Positions 11,972 through 23,402 of a stretch of 64,000 nt of DNA are shown here, piece after piece. The notes beneath the pieces are model-generated. The model was not told the origin of the DNA, made no database searches, and saw only the letters and a list, made by a program, of their open reading frames with translations. This DNA comes from Microcyclospora pomicola (Eukaryota; Ascomycota; Dothideomycetes; Capnodiales), in NCBI GenBank assembly GCA_002786065.1, contig NHNY01000017.1, forward strand, positions 186,001-250,000, given 5' to 3'. Position numbers and translations under genes: made by a program. The first letter of the stretch is position 1. Every line of letters begins with the position of its first letter.

Positions 11972-13449
11972 ATGGCTTCAGTACAGGTTGCGGCAAGACC
12001 TCAAGGTATGTTGATGACATTGCATGAGATCGAAATCCATACACGACAGTTCTGATCCATCATGTAGACCGACCGACTAAGCGACGCCCTTTCTCAAATT
12101 GGGTCAAGAGGATTGCCAACTTCAAGGTCAGCGATCAGCAAGGAGGCGGTAGCAAAAGGACTGGCAACCTGCTATCAGCCAACAAGAGCAAGAAAGATGG
12201 TACACAGCCCGGCTCAGGGCAAGAGCCATACACCAGCACATATCTCCAACCCGGCCCAGGTCGACGACCCGACTCGTCTTCAGCTGGCAGTGCGAACGGT
12301 CAATCGTCCTTTGCGACACCAAGCTCACGTGCGCAACAAAGCGTTGGCAGCATGACTTCCCTGCCTTTAAGCATGGCCCATGAGCGGGAAGAAGAGAGCA
12401 ATGGTAGTCGGAGCAATGCGCCGACCGTCGTGACCGATCCGGAGACGATTCATAGTGATGCCGGACAGAGCAAAGCCCCGACGACAGCCACAGGGGCCGG
12501 CGCGCTGAGTAGCCTTGATGGAGCAGGTGGAGGTAGCACATTCAGCTCGCCCAATCAGAGCGAGCATTCTCTAAGTACAACTCTTACGACGATTCAGTCC
12601 CAGGCGGTAGGTACGGCATTGCAAAATGGGGCGACGTCTGGACACAACAATGCTGCATCGCAGAACAACCAAAATGCGGTCATGTTCAGCCACCAGTATC
12701 CTGTGTCATCTCCTCACAGCACAGGCACAACCATCTCAGCCATTCCTCGCCACATTTCCGAGGCGCACCCACAAAGCTACAATTCCGCCACGGCGAACAA
12801 CTTACTCAGTGACAATGCAAGCATTCTCACACTCGCGTCGTCATCGAAGCGAAGACGACGAAGTATGGATACCGACGCCTCTGTTCGCGCCATACCGCCA
12901 AGCTCAGTGTGGGGCGGAAGTCGTGAATCTCTGCCCCTTAGCGTTCTTTCCGGCAATGTTGATCGCGATGGAGCCTCAGGGCCTGCTTACGCCCAAGGAC
13001 GACCTTCGATCGGTGGACTGACTTCTGCAGAGCGAGCTAGCATCTACAGTAGTCAAGGCGTCTCGGCGCCAGCGTTGGCGAGCGAGAGAAATAGCTACTA
13101 TGCCGCCTCGTACAAGCCCAAGCGGGATGATCTGGCCGACGCGAAGAGTGTTCGCAGCGTCACGAATCTCGACGCACGATCGACATATGATTCCAAGTCC
13201 ATCAACGATGCACGAAGTATGGATGTGAATAGTCTGCGCAACTACGATGGCAGTTTGAGGAATTACGAAAGCAGCGTCAAGTCGGGTGCGATGGGACACG
13301 GGAGGAACGACAGTATCCCCGGTAGCATCGGTGGTCCTTTCTACAGCGCTTCTGCGAAACATGTCAGCACCAGTGGCGCTCTCAGCCGGCGGTCGAGTGA
13401 CTGGGCGGAAAGTGACAAGGAGAAGCGGGAAGTGGGCGAAGCGAAGTGA
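11972..13449 (+). CDS. conserved ascomycete Ser/Thr/Asn-rich protein, function unknown
   Basis: Two exons, 11972-12005 and 12068-13449 (intron 12006-12067, donor gtatgt, acceptor tgtag), 471 residues. The N-terminus has the conserved basic-aromatic block PTKRRPFSNWVKRIANFK. The rest is disordered and rich in Ser, Asn and Thr, with conserved islands: SMTSLPLSMAHE, GGGSTFSSPNQSEHSLSTTL, NNLLSDNASILTLASSSKRR and RESLPLSVLSGN. I recall similar ascomycete proteins carrying a database name 'Ca2+-modulated cation channel polycystin'; no membrane segment is present here, so I do not support that. The basic KRRRRS patch could be a nuclear signal. Another frame just beyond the stop (about 13452-13580) reads ESSLDDHENFLDDLPSMVTP and more, which may be a continuation in relatives. 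Confidence 0.75.
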
Positions 13450-15140
13450 GGGAGTCAAGTCTTGACGACCATGAGAACTTCTTGGATGATCTACCTTCGA
13501 TGGTGACCCCAAAGACGGCAGGCAATGCGAGCATTAGAGATGTATGGTTGAACATATCGCGCGGCAAGTGGTGCGACTGATCGAGCTGATGTCTCCCATC
13601 CAGACTTAGCTGGAGTGCAAATAAGGTACTCTAGTACAGTACATGCGAATGTGCGCACAGTTTGGCCCGTCTATGCGCGGAACATCTTATGGTGCACCTG
13701 TGGCTACACTATCCGCATCACCCCGATCGAGCAAATGTCGCGCCCATGCTTGGGGAGCCGCATTCCGGCGTTATGCAGAACGCCAAGGGAGTGAATGCAT
13801 CAGGTTCATGAGCTGGCGGCAGAGGTTGACGCCTCTCGCTGCAGTGCAACTCAGCTAGCCTCGGATGTGCCTCCTGGCGATGTATGTGATGAACGTACGT
13901 GTATATATACTTGTAGGCTGTAGATATACGTACTGTGCTCCATTTTGTCGGACCGGGAACGTGTACAGCGGGAAGAGGTGGAGGGGATGTATCTGTACTT
14001 TTATTAGCCAGCCACAAACAACACAGGCCCGGTCATCTTTACTACTCTACCTGGCAGTATCTCGCTGCACTTCGCAGATACCCGTCCAAACATCTATGCA
14101 TCTCCTACTTTGCCGCGTACTCCGATCCGATACGGATCTGACGCAATGCTATCGAAATAATGACCGGAAAATGCCTCACCACAGTCAGTGTCGCTCATCT
14201 GTTATCTCCAGGATCAGCAACCAGGATCCGTGCATCAACCCAGAGTTCGGGAATAACCTTACCTCACAATCAAAGGCAGATGGGAATCGCTCACAACGAC
14301 GACACCTGTTGGCCTCCGATTCCAGTACCAGGATCAGCATTCGTCCAGCGATAAGCAACGTGGTCTGTGTGAGCCGATGCTCGTTGCACATATGTAGCTC
14401 CGAAGCCACCTGCTCGCCGGCCACCTCCTGGTTTGTTGGGAGTCGAAAAGCCGTTGTTTCGTGCCCCACCGGTCCGAGACATCTCACTACACTACACTAC
14501 ACTCGCTAAACCATCTCAAAACTGATACCGAATACCTTCTTCTCTACATCGCGCGCTTTGCAAAGTCACTTCAAATCTCACCATGTCTACATCCATCTCG
14601 ATCCGATGAGTGTCCCGCTCTTGCATGCAGACTGCGGCATCATCCACATGCCGGATCTGACCAGCTCCAGACCGTGTTGGGAAGCTCCCAGGCGGTACCT
14701 GCGTGGCTCGGTGATCTCCAATCACGCTGGCCTGTCTGATCCCTGTCCAGTCGAATGCGGATGCGCGCTGCAAGCAAGGATGGAATCGCATCCGAAGCCT
14801 GTTTGCTAGGGAGCTGGCCTGGCACACACACCACTCTCTCTCAACCATGATGTGACGATCATCGCCGGAAGTGCTGGCTCACTCGCGCTCGCTCGAGCCT
14901 TTCTGGTGCTGCGTTTCATCCGTCGGTGCCTCCTTGCACAATCAAGCATTTCGCAGCTCCCATCATTCTCTGCTTGATCCGTATCTTAGTCGCGTCTCAT
15001 TCTGTCTTTATACGATTTGTTGCGCTGGTCGCTTCGTTGTCGGCCCTCTCCCTCTTCCTCTCTCTTCGTCTCTGCCGCGTTGAGCATCTACCGTGTTCGT
15101 TCTCCACTCGCGGGACACACATTTCACCTGTTCAGTGAGG
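13450..15140. other. 1.7-kb intergenic tract
   Basis: No convincing gene. It contains a short (CACTA)n-type run at about 14485-14503 and otherwise unremarkable sequence. It probably includes a long promoter or 5' UTR for the glycosyltransferase gene at 15141. A coding-like frame occupies the first ~130 bases (see the preceding gene). Confidence 0.5.
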
Positions 15141-16450
15141 ATGCTACAGTCTACCGCTTCTGCCAGAGCGCGAGTCTGGATTGCTGGTGCTGGCGGGCTG
15201 GTCGTAGTCCTTTTCCTGCTTCTCGGCTGGAATGTCAAAGATCATCCTCGCCTGTCTCTGTCGAATACCCTTCATTACGCCGCCCCATCGCATAGTGAAG
15301 GTGATCTTGACAACATCAACAATGCAACACTGGGTGTCAGTCAACCTCGCTGGTATCTCACCGAAGAACGCCGTGCTGATGCCTCGAACTGTAGTTTCAA
15401 AAGATCTTTGTCATCAACCTGCCAACGCAGCATGATCATCGCGACTCGGTGATTCTCGCCGCCGCCTTGTCGGGCATCGAGATTGAGTATGATAACCTCG
15501 TCAGTGCTAGGACTGGACAACACTGACAGGTAACGATCAGATTCATCAGTGGTGTATATGGTGACGATGTCCCGAATAATGCCCTACCGCCAGAGTTCGC
15601 GGCCAAAGAACCATCCGCCAAGGTCAAGGGCAGTTGGCGCGCTCACATGAATGCGATCCAAGAGATCGTCCGACAGAACCTGACCACTGCACTCATCCTC
15701 GAGGATGATGTGGATTGGGACATACGGGTGAAATCTCAATTTCAAGACTTCGCACGCGCAACTCGATTACTAGTTCAGCCTGTTGCGAATACGCCAGGCG
15801 AGATGGGTGAAGAGGACCAGTTTCTGGACCCGACTTTTCCCATATCCAGTGAAGGCGACGAACATGTCGATATTGATGTTCGCGAAAACGAAGGTCGCGT
15901 AAAGGTTCCCACAACCTCACCATATGGAGATATCGATAGGTGGGACTTGCTCTGGCCGGGACATTGCGGCGCGAACTTTCCAAATGCCAAAGATAGACTG
16001 TCTCTTGGCCGGGCTATCCTCTACGACGACGAGACCGCGGCCGAAACCCGACACTTTGACCCACAATGGGGTGACAAGGATGTCATCAAGGACTACCCTG
16101 ACCACACTCGTATCACGTATCGCGGCAAGGAGAACGTCTGCAACCTGGCGTATGCCTTCACAAGAGACGGCGCACGACGGGCACTCTACGAGCTCGGCGT
16201 GCACAAGAACCGCTTTGCGACGGATATCTCGTTACGAGATTACTGCGATGGTAGCAATGACCGACCAACACGGACGTGCCTGACAGTCCAGCCCCCGTTG
16301 ATGATGCACCACAACCCAGTACGGAAGGACTCGACCGGTCGACCGATCTCGAAGAACATCCGATGGGGCATGCGGGTCAACTTTCCGCAGCTGCTGGAGG
16401 GTGTGCCGGAATCCGAGTATGTCGATCGCTTTGGCGATAAAGAGGATTGA
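15141..16450 (+). CDS. glycosyltransferase family 25-like type II membrane protein
   Basis: Three exons, 15141-15335, 15395-15486 and 15541-16450 (introns 59 and 54 bp, donors gtcagt and gtatga), 398 residues. A short cytoplasmic tail is followed by one membrane anchor at about 14-30 (IAGAGGLVVVLFLLLGW). The lumenal domain then starts with the family motif FQKIFVINLPTQHDHRD. ALILEDDVDWDI near residue 148 matches the acidic metal/nucleotide-sugar site. Two further family-like regions are LAYAFTRDGARRALYEL and PPLMMHHNP. Family 25 includes bacterial LPS galactosyltransferases and eukaryotic collagen galactosyltransferases. The fungal members are mostly uncharacterised and probably Golgi; the sugar and acceptor are unknown. 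The second intron was placed so that GIEIEFISGVYGDDVP reads as in the family. Confidence 0.85.
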
Positions 16451-17481
16451 GCAGGGTTTGTTTTGCAACGATTGGATTTCATGAGATTGGAGTTGTGGAC
16501 AGACTGGGCTTCTGTCGGATAGAGATCGTTTTCTTCGATGAGTTGGGCACTTGCGATCGAGGATTGATTACAAGTGGACACCGAGGACATACGGAGGAAA
16601 TACCATGTCTTCTGGGGTCTATAAGAGAGGGAGACAACTCCAAGGACGACAAGGACACGAAGCCCGCGTCGATATTCCAGAACGGCGTGCACACTGGTCA
16701 GGGCTGCCAGCGATGGGACCTGCAGTTGCTCGTCACGCACTGTACTTTCGATGATGGTCCCGAAACGCAACACTCAGGACGCAGCAGCATCGTAGATAAG
16801 CCTGCCCGAATGTTTGCGGTAGTATGTGAATTCCTACTTGGGACCAGGGAGGAGAATCAATAGTTCTTCTCGTCCACGACGATTAATGATATGCTCTTCC
16901 ACATTGTTCATGGGTTGATCCTCGATCACTTGCTACCTGACAGCGATGTCTAGGTATGATCGGACTGGACGTGTCCGCGCAGTAGAGTGTGTTACATGAG
17001 AATCACCGTCCCGGTGTGCATCCCGGTCGATTGTGGAATGAACGACTCCAACACTCAAGACATCAAGCTTCCACCCGTCATAAACAACCTAGAGACACTT
17101 GCTGTGATCAGATTCATCCACCATGTGAAGTCCCGACAAGCCTTCCAAGCTAAAGCGTCTAGGTAAGTAAGGTGCATAAGAAAAGGACCGAGTTCTATAG
17201 GTATCGATGTATTAGCATGCTGCCACTATCATCCATGGATTATTCTTTCTCGTTTATATACTGGCTACCTTAAGGCATGCAAGCCCCCGAGTCCGCTTAG
17301 CGCCGTCTCTCCGCATTTTCCCCAATGCCTGACAGGTACAGTACAGGTAAGCCGAGATCGGCGACATGGGAGTGGTGCAGAGGAGATATTTTTTGAGCTG
17401 GACTGGATCGACACACGAGACATCGCTCTGCTTTGTCCTCGTCTTGTTAGGCCCACCAAGTGATCCGTCCGAGAAGAAACG
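16451..17481. other. intergenic, glycosyltransferase 3' to aconitase 5'
   Basis: About 1 kb. It contains several short open frames with no family resemblance. It probably holds the terminator of the upstream gene and the aconitase promoter. Confidence 0.55.
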
Positions 17482-20124
17482 ATGCTCGCGACGAGGGTGA
17501 AGCCTTCGGGCGGTGTTGCGTCTCCCGTCAACCTCTTCGCGCTGCCCACGGCGCTCCGTCAATCGCTGGTTCTGCATCGTCGTGGTCTCGCAACCGCCTC
17601 CTCCGCCTCGACCTCTGCCTCGCCCGCCGCGAGCTCGATCGAATCCCGCACCCCGCCGTACACCAAGCTGCTCAAGAACCTGCAGCAAGTCCGCCAGCTA
17701 CTGCCGACGCGGGCCCTTACGCTCGCGGAGAAGATCCTCTTCGCCCACCTGGACAATGCCGAGGAATCCCTGCTCGAGAACACGAACAATGGCACGCACA
17801 TCCGCGGTCAGGCGACGCTCAAGCTCAAGCCGGACCGCGTCGCGATGCAGGACGCCAGCGCGCAGATGGCGCTGCTGCAGTTCATGACGTGCGGGCTGCC
17901 GTCGACGGCGGTCCCCGCCAGCATCCACTGCGACCACATGATCGTGGGTGAGAAGGGCGCCGACACCGATCTCCCCAACAGCATCGCGGGCAACAAGGAG
18001 GTCTTCGACTTTCTTGAGAGCGCGGGCAGGAAGTACGGCATCGAGTTCTGGCCGCCGGGGGCTGGCATCATCCACCAGACGGTGTTGGAGAACTATGCGG
18101 CGCCGGGCCTGATGATGCTGGGTACGGATAGTCATTCGGTCAATGCTGGCGGATTGAACTGTATCGCGATCGGAGTTGGGGGTGCGGATGCGGTAGATGC
18201 GTTGGTGGATGCGCCGTGGGAGCTGAAGGCGCCCAAGGTGATCGGGGTGCGGTTGGAGGGCAGACTGAGTGGGTGGGCGTCGCCGAAGGGTATGGTTGAG
18301 TCTTTGTTGAGATGCGGGAGCATGGAGCTGACTATCGGTAGATATCATCCTGAAGCTTGCTGGGATCTTGACGGTTAGAGGAGGCACAGGTGCTATCCTC
18401 GAGTACTATGGTAAGTGGTGGAATTCATTGCCTCAGGTTGCTGGACGGTCTTTTGCTGACGACGCCGTGCGCTCCAGGTCCTGGCACAGCTACTTTGAGC
18501 TCGAACGGAATGGCCACATGTGCGAATATGGGAGGTGAGATATGATCAATCCGGAAGATCGTTTGAGCAAGTCGCCTGTACTAACAGAATCTCTAGCTGA
18601 GCTTGGTGCTACTACCTCTATCTTCCCCTTTACCCCTTCCGCTCACATCCCATACCTTCAATCCACACATCGCGCTTCGATCGCAGAGCAAGCGGCTGCG
18701 ATCGCGTCTTCCCCAAGCCAGCAAAACCTACTGATCGCAGATCCTGGGGCTCAGTACGATGACGAGGTCGTTATCAACTTGAGCGAGCTGGAACCTCATA
18801 TCAACGGACCCTTCACTCCCGACCTCAGCACACCCCTTTCTGCATTCAAAACGACCGTCGAAGCCAACAACTGGCCAAAGACTTTCGGCGCGGGCTTGAT
18901 TGGTTCGTGTACCAACAGCTCATACGCCGACATGACCCGTGCCGAATCGCTGGTCCAGCAAGCGTCGGCCGCAGGTCTCAAGCCTCAGGCGGACTTCTTC
19001 ATCACTCCAGGTTCGGAACAGATCCGGGCTACAGTGACTCGAGACGGCACTATGGCGACGTTCGAAAAGGCTGGCGGTGTTGTGCTTGCCAATGCATGCG
19101 GACCATGTATCGGACAATGGAGCCGGACTGACGGTGTGGCGAAAGGCGAGGAGAACGCCATCATGACGAGCTACAACCGCAACTTTCCCGGACGCAACGA
19201 TGGTAATCGCAAGACCATGACCTTCCTCGCTTCACCTGAACTGGTCACCGCCATGACCTACTCCGGCCGGACGGACTTCAACCCCATGACTGACACCATC
19301 CCTCTTCCTAACGGCCAATCGTTCAAGTTTGACCCGCCGACGGGTACTGAACTCCCCTCGGAAGGCTTCGCTACCGGCAGACTTGAATTCTCTCCCNNNN
19401 NNNNNNNNNCCCACCCACCCCCGACTCCAGCGCCAGCGTCGCCATCGACCCTCAATCCGACCGCCTCGCTGTGCTGGAGCCCTTCGAGCCCTTCCCCGAG
19501 CATGATCTCACCGGCATGCGCGTGCTTGTCAAGGTCAAGGGCCAATGCACGACCGACACCATCTCCGCCGCCGGACCCTGGCTCAAGTACAAAGGCCACC
19601 TCCCCAACATCTCCCTCAATACGCTCATCGGCGCCATCTCCGCCGACACCGGCGCCGTCAACACCGTGACCGACCTCGACGGCAAGTCCATGACCATTCC
19701 CGAGCTCGGCGCCAAGTGGAAGGACCAGCAGCAGCCCTGGCTCGTCGTGGCCGAGCACAACTACGGCGAGGGCTCGGCGCGCGAGCACGCCGCTCTGCAG
19801 CCCCGCTACCTCGGCGCCCGCGTCATCGTCACCAAGTCCTTCGCCCGCATCCACGAGACGAACCTGAAGAAGCAGGGCGTCGTGCCGCTGACGTTCGTCG
19901 ACGAGGCCGATTACGACAAGATCAACGGATGTGATGAGGTGGCGACCGAGGGCTTGTATGAGGTCCTGCGTAACGGCGGCACCGGCAGTGTCAACCTGGT
20001 CGTCACCAAGCACCGCAGCGGCGAGACGTTCCGTGTGCCCGTGAAGTACAACCTGTCGCCGGATCAGTGCGGCTTCATCCTGGCGGGCAGCGCATTGAAT
20101 CTGCTCTCGCAGCGGAATAGATGA
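17482..20124 (+). CDS. mitochondrial aconitase-family hydratase (Aco2-like), interrupted by an assembly gap
   Basis: Exons are 17482-18289, 18342-18410, 18478-18534 and 18597 onward (introns 52, 67 and 62 bp). The coding continues past a 13-N gap at 19397-19409 to the stop at 20122-20124. The N-terminus (~40 residues, Arg/Ser/Ala-rich, with RRGLATASS) is a mitochondrial presequence. Aconitase signatures are [24 protein letters not shown] and the three 4Fe-4S cysteines in [10 protein letters not shown] and [10 protein letters not shown]. In the swivel domain, [16 protein letters not shown] is intact. The frame changes across the Ns, so the true gap length must be 2 mod 3 (for example 11 or 14), not 13. 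Aco2-type enzymes in fungi can work in the TCA cycle or the homocitrate step of lysine synthesis; the substrate cannot be told here. The expected length is ~780 residues. Confidence 0.9.
19397..19409. other. assembly gap (13 N)
   Basis: Thirteen undetermined bases lie inside the aconitase exon, between the main catalytic domains and the linker to the swivel domain. The flanks are C-rich (tctccc and cccaccc), a likely reason for poor read coverage. The gap size is not compatible with the reading frame. Confidence 0.98.
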
Positions 20125-20587
20125 GTAAAGAAAGAAGCTTCTTGTAATCAAGAAGGAACTCCACAATATAGATCTTTGCGCTGTGTGAGTGTCTTGATGG
20201 AAGGGGTTTTGACGGGTCTTGATATCCCTTGTGTGTTATAGTATGAACATAGAACGTGAAAAGAAACACCCCCAGACACCCCTTGGTCCTCCCAGTGTCC
20301 TGCACTGCGCCGTGGGCATGATGATCCCCCTCTTTCGCTGTCCGATGCGCCTGTAGCGGTGCAAGCTGTCCTCTCTCACAACCCTCTTCCTCTCAATTCA
20401 TCCGAGCCCATGTTGCGCCCTTGTGCCGATCAACGTACGCCTGAAAACGCCCCGGCATCCATAATGCCCACTCGATGATCTCCTTCTTCTCCTGAAACTC
20501 TTGACAACGCGAAAGTCCGGTATACAGCCACCGACCCTTGTCCCTCCCTTGCCCTTCCCCACCAGTCCCCTCCTTCATGCCACCCAA
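20125..20587. other. convergent 3' intergenic region
   Basis: 463 bp between the aconitase and IGO1 stops. A minus-strand open frame extends through 20393-20587 directly below the IGO1 stop but has no family character. It probably holds both 3' UTRs. Confidence 0.55.
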
Positions 20588-21203
20588 CTATTGCCGAATC
20601 GGCATGCCCTTCTTCTCCGCCTCCGCCTCCACGCCCGCGGCCCCGGCCTCGCCCTCCTGCTCATCCACGCTCATCCCGCGCTGCAGCACCGAGGGTTCCT
20701 TGACGGGGCTGCCGGCCTGGCCCTGCGACAGCGTCGGGTGCAGGCTGGGCATCCCGGGTCCGCCGGGCGAGGACATCGAGGCGTTGGCGCCCGGGTGCGG
20801 GTTCTGCGTCGACTGCGCCGAGAGGTGGGGGATGGTTTCGGGGCTGTTGGAGCAAGAAGCGGGGGGGTTAGTTTAGATCCTGCGGCAGGGAGGAGGAAGG
20901 GGGGATGGATGTACGTACGAAGGATGCTCACGCCCCAGCCCGCCCATGACGCCGCCGTCGCTCTTGCCCGCCTTGCTCATGGCATAGTCGCCGCTGTCGA
21001 AGTACTTGCGCTCCTTGAGCTTGTTCTGGATCAGGTCTTTGCGGTTCGGCAGCTTGCCGTACAGCCGGAAGAGCTTTTGTTCTTCTTCCGAGAGGGACTG
21101 GCGGGAGGGGGTTAGCTTGCTGGATGATGAGGGGAGGGAGGAGGCAGGCAGGCAGGCGTACGGAGATGTCGACCTTGTTGTTCTTGTGCGGGTTCAGCGC
21201 CAT
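20588..21203 (-). CDS. IGO1: endosulfine/ARPP-19 family PP2A inhibitor IGO1
   Basis: Three exons on the minus strand: 21162-21203, 20919-21097 and 20588-20843 (introns 64 and 75 bp), 158 residues. The core is fully conserved: LSEEEQKLFRLYGKLPNRKD, then KERKYFDSGDYAMSKAGK. Ser49 of FDSGDY is the residue phosphorylated by Greatwall/Rim15 kinases; phosphorylated endosulfine inhibits PP2A-B55 and controls quiescence and mitotic entry (family knowledge). Using the second donor (gtacgt at 20918) rather than the nearer gtgagc gives GREHPSPETIPHLS, the expected continuation. The C-terminal ~80 residues are disordered and Gly/Pro/Ala-rich. It is divergent from SFM1. Confidence 0.93.
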
Positions 21204-22014
21204 GATTGATGGCTCGTGTTCAGTGAGGTAGGATCCGGGGTGTCAGTGAGGGGCGTGCTGTGCAGTTGTAGGTAGGCCCGTGGTGGGTGCAGAACAGGCG
21301 ATGTGGTTGATGTCGAGGACCTTCCTGCAACCTGCCAATGTTGTGAGTATGTATGTGTCGCGATGAGGTCGGGTGATGGGTGACGTCGGGCCGTTGGATG
21401 TTCTGAAGCTTCGACGATCCCGTCTGGAACGAACTAGTGTTTTACAGTACAAGTTTCGAGTTTCTTGCCTTAGGGTTATGGTGGGGGGATGGAGGAGGAG
21501 GAAGATGGTCGATGAAACGACAGACAGCTGATATAAGTTGCTGAAGGTAGGACACGAATGCTAGCATCGGGCATCCATACACTCACGTGAATTACCTTGT
21601 CTCGGTAGTTTGCTGAATTGTGTGAATGGGAACCGCCCAACTGGCCGTATGGTACCGATGGGAGCTGAAACGAGTCGAGGATTGCTATATCTACTGGCTT
21701 AGAGACGAGCAACATAGACTGCTAACTCGATCAATATGTTAGTGCTGCCATACGACGGTAGAGCCTAGAATTCACGCATCTCGATCCCTATCGAATAGTG
21801 CCTAGGTACAGCCCAGCAAATCATCCGTTAATCTGCCCAATGGCCCTGTCCATGTCATAGGTTGGATTGTGATGTGGCGTGAAAATCCCCACGAACAACC
21901 CTAAAAAAAGTCGCCTAGATCGACGCTTTGCATAAAACATATAATCAATGTGATGGAGTGATCGCACGACGACTTACCACCTCTATCCGAAGATAAATCC
22001 ATTTGCTTACCACC
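21204..22014. promoter_or_regulatory. divergent region between IGO1 and SFM1
   Basis: 811 bp between two outward-facing start codons, expected to contain both promoters. Only short non-coding-like frames; no motif assigned. Confidence 0.5.
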
Positions 22015-22847
22015 ATGACGACCACCAAACACACCTTCATCGTCGAACACCTCGATCCGGAACTCGAAGCCTGGCAAAAACTCGAATACAACACCATCAA
22101 CCACGAATGCACCGAGTCCAACTCCGCCTTCCTGCTCACCGGCCTAGCCGACCCCTCAGGCCTATCCAAGGATCCCGCCCTCTCCATCCCAGCCTCGCAC
22201 CTATTAGCTGAGAGCGTCGAGACGCTCTACGCGGCCCCGGAGAAGAAACGGCGCGTCTGTCTGCTGGACCCCAAGGGCGAGAAGGACATATGTCACGCCG
22301 ACGGCGAGGAGTTTGACGTGTTCCTGTTCGGGGGCATCCTCGGTGATCATCCGCCGCGAGGTCAGTCTGTCATGTTGTCGTATTTACATCGAGACGATAT
22401 CTTCTAACAGGACCACCAGACCGCACCGCCGAGCTGCGCAAGCTAGGCTTCGTCGGCCGCCGCCTGGGTCCGGAGCAGATGACGACGGACACGGCGGCGC
22501 GCGTGACGCGGATCGTGGTGCAGCAGGGCAGTACGTGTCTCCGCAGCATCCTACCCCATCGAGTAGCGTGATTGCTGACGGTGGATGCTTGCGCAGAAAC
22601 CCTGGACCAGATCCCGTTCGTCTACAAGCCTGAGATCCCCTCCAGCACCGACGGGGCGTCGAACGAGACGGTCGAGATGCCGTTCAAGTATGTGCTGGAC
22701 GAGAGCGGCAAGCCGATCATGCCCAAGGTGAGTTTCTGCCCCCCTGTGAGAGAGCGGGCTGGAGTGCGCAGCTGACGGATATTTCTGTAGGGCATGCTCG
22801 AGCTACTGGCTAGTGATGCCGATAAGGATATTCTGGATTTGCTATGA
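22015..22847 (+). CDS. SFM1: SPOUT-type protein arginine methyltransferase SFM1
   Basis: Four exons, 22015-22360, 22420-22530, 22597-22727 and 22791-22847 (introns 59, 66 and 63 bp), 214 residues. The first intron uses the downstream acceptor ccaccag; this restores the signature FGGILGDHPPRDRTAELRKL, the SAM-binding knot region. LGPEQMTTDTAARVT follows, then IPFVYKPEI. Yeast Sfm1 mono-methylates Arg146 of ribosomal protein Rps3. The family was formerly annotated as SAM-dependent RNA methyltransferase (DUF431). The start at 22015 gives MTTTKHTFIVEHLDPELEAW, matching the family N-terminus. Confidence 0.92.
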
Positions 22848-23402
22848 GGGGATTGTTTTCACGCGGTCTAGTAACGTGCATCTGATGTGCTTTATTCGGA
22901 CGACGTTTCTGAGGTCATGTCTTGAGACTTCGAAGCCAAGGCGCAGCAGACGCTGTTTCAGTGCTCGGAATCACGAACCAATGCTATCACTTCCACATGA
23001 AAGAGGTCCAGCCCTGGACTCTATAGCCATGAGTGGGCCGATGCATTACATGAGAACAGAGAAGTTCCAAGCTTCAATTTCCAAGCCTACCATTCTTCCT
23101 CACGCACGATTTTCACGTAGGATCATATACTTGTGTACAGAGAAGGGAGATGCTCAAGACCGTCTGTCTGTAGCGGGTATATGCCCCCATGGTGGATCCG
23201 GATAGCTAGCAGAATCCATGCCTCGTCTTGAAGCTGCGTGCCATACTACCATGTCACAGTAGTCCATCCTACATATGCATCAAGCATTCCCTAGCAGCAT
23301 TGCTCGGTCGTAGCAAACCCCCCCTTTCAAAGCAGCCACTCCATGACATTCCCTCGTTTCATATTTCATCAAGTCATCAACCACAACACCCTCAACACCC
23401 CT
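22848..23402. other. convergent 3' intergenic region
   Basis: 555 bp between the SFM1 and SKI8 stop codons. No coding signal was found; it probably carries both 3' UTRs. Confidence 0.55.

Noticed and set aside
11972-13449. Calling the Ser/Thr-rich protein a polycystin-type cation channel
   Set aside because: No transmembrane segment or channel motif is present.
13643-14848. Several 60-214 codon frames on both strands in the 1.7-kb gap
   Set aside because: They overlap one another in all frames, lack splice and family support, and fit random open frames.
19258-20166. Minus-strand open frame of 302 codons through the aconitase gap
   Set aside because: It runs through the Ns and mirrors conserved aconitase sequence.
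20393-20587. Small minus-strand frame adjoining the IGO1 stop
   Set aside because: No conserved features; it lies in the expected 3' UTR.
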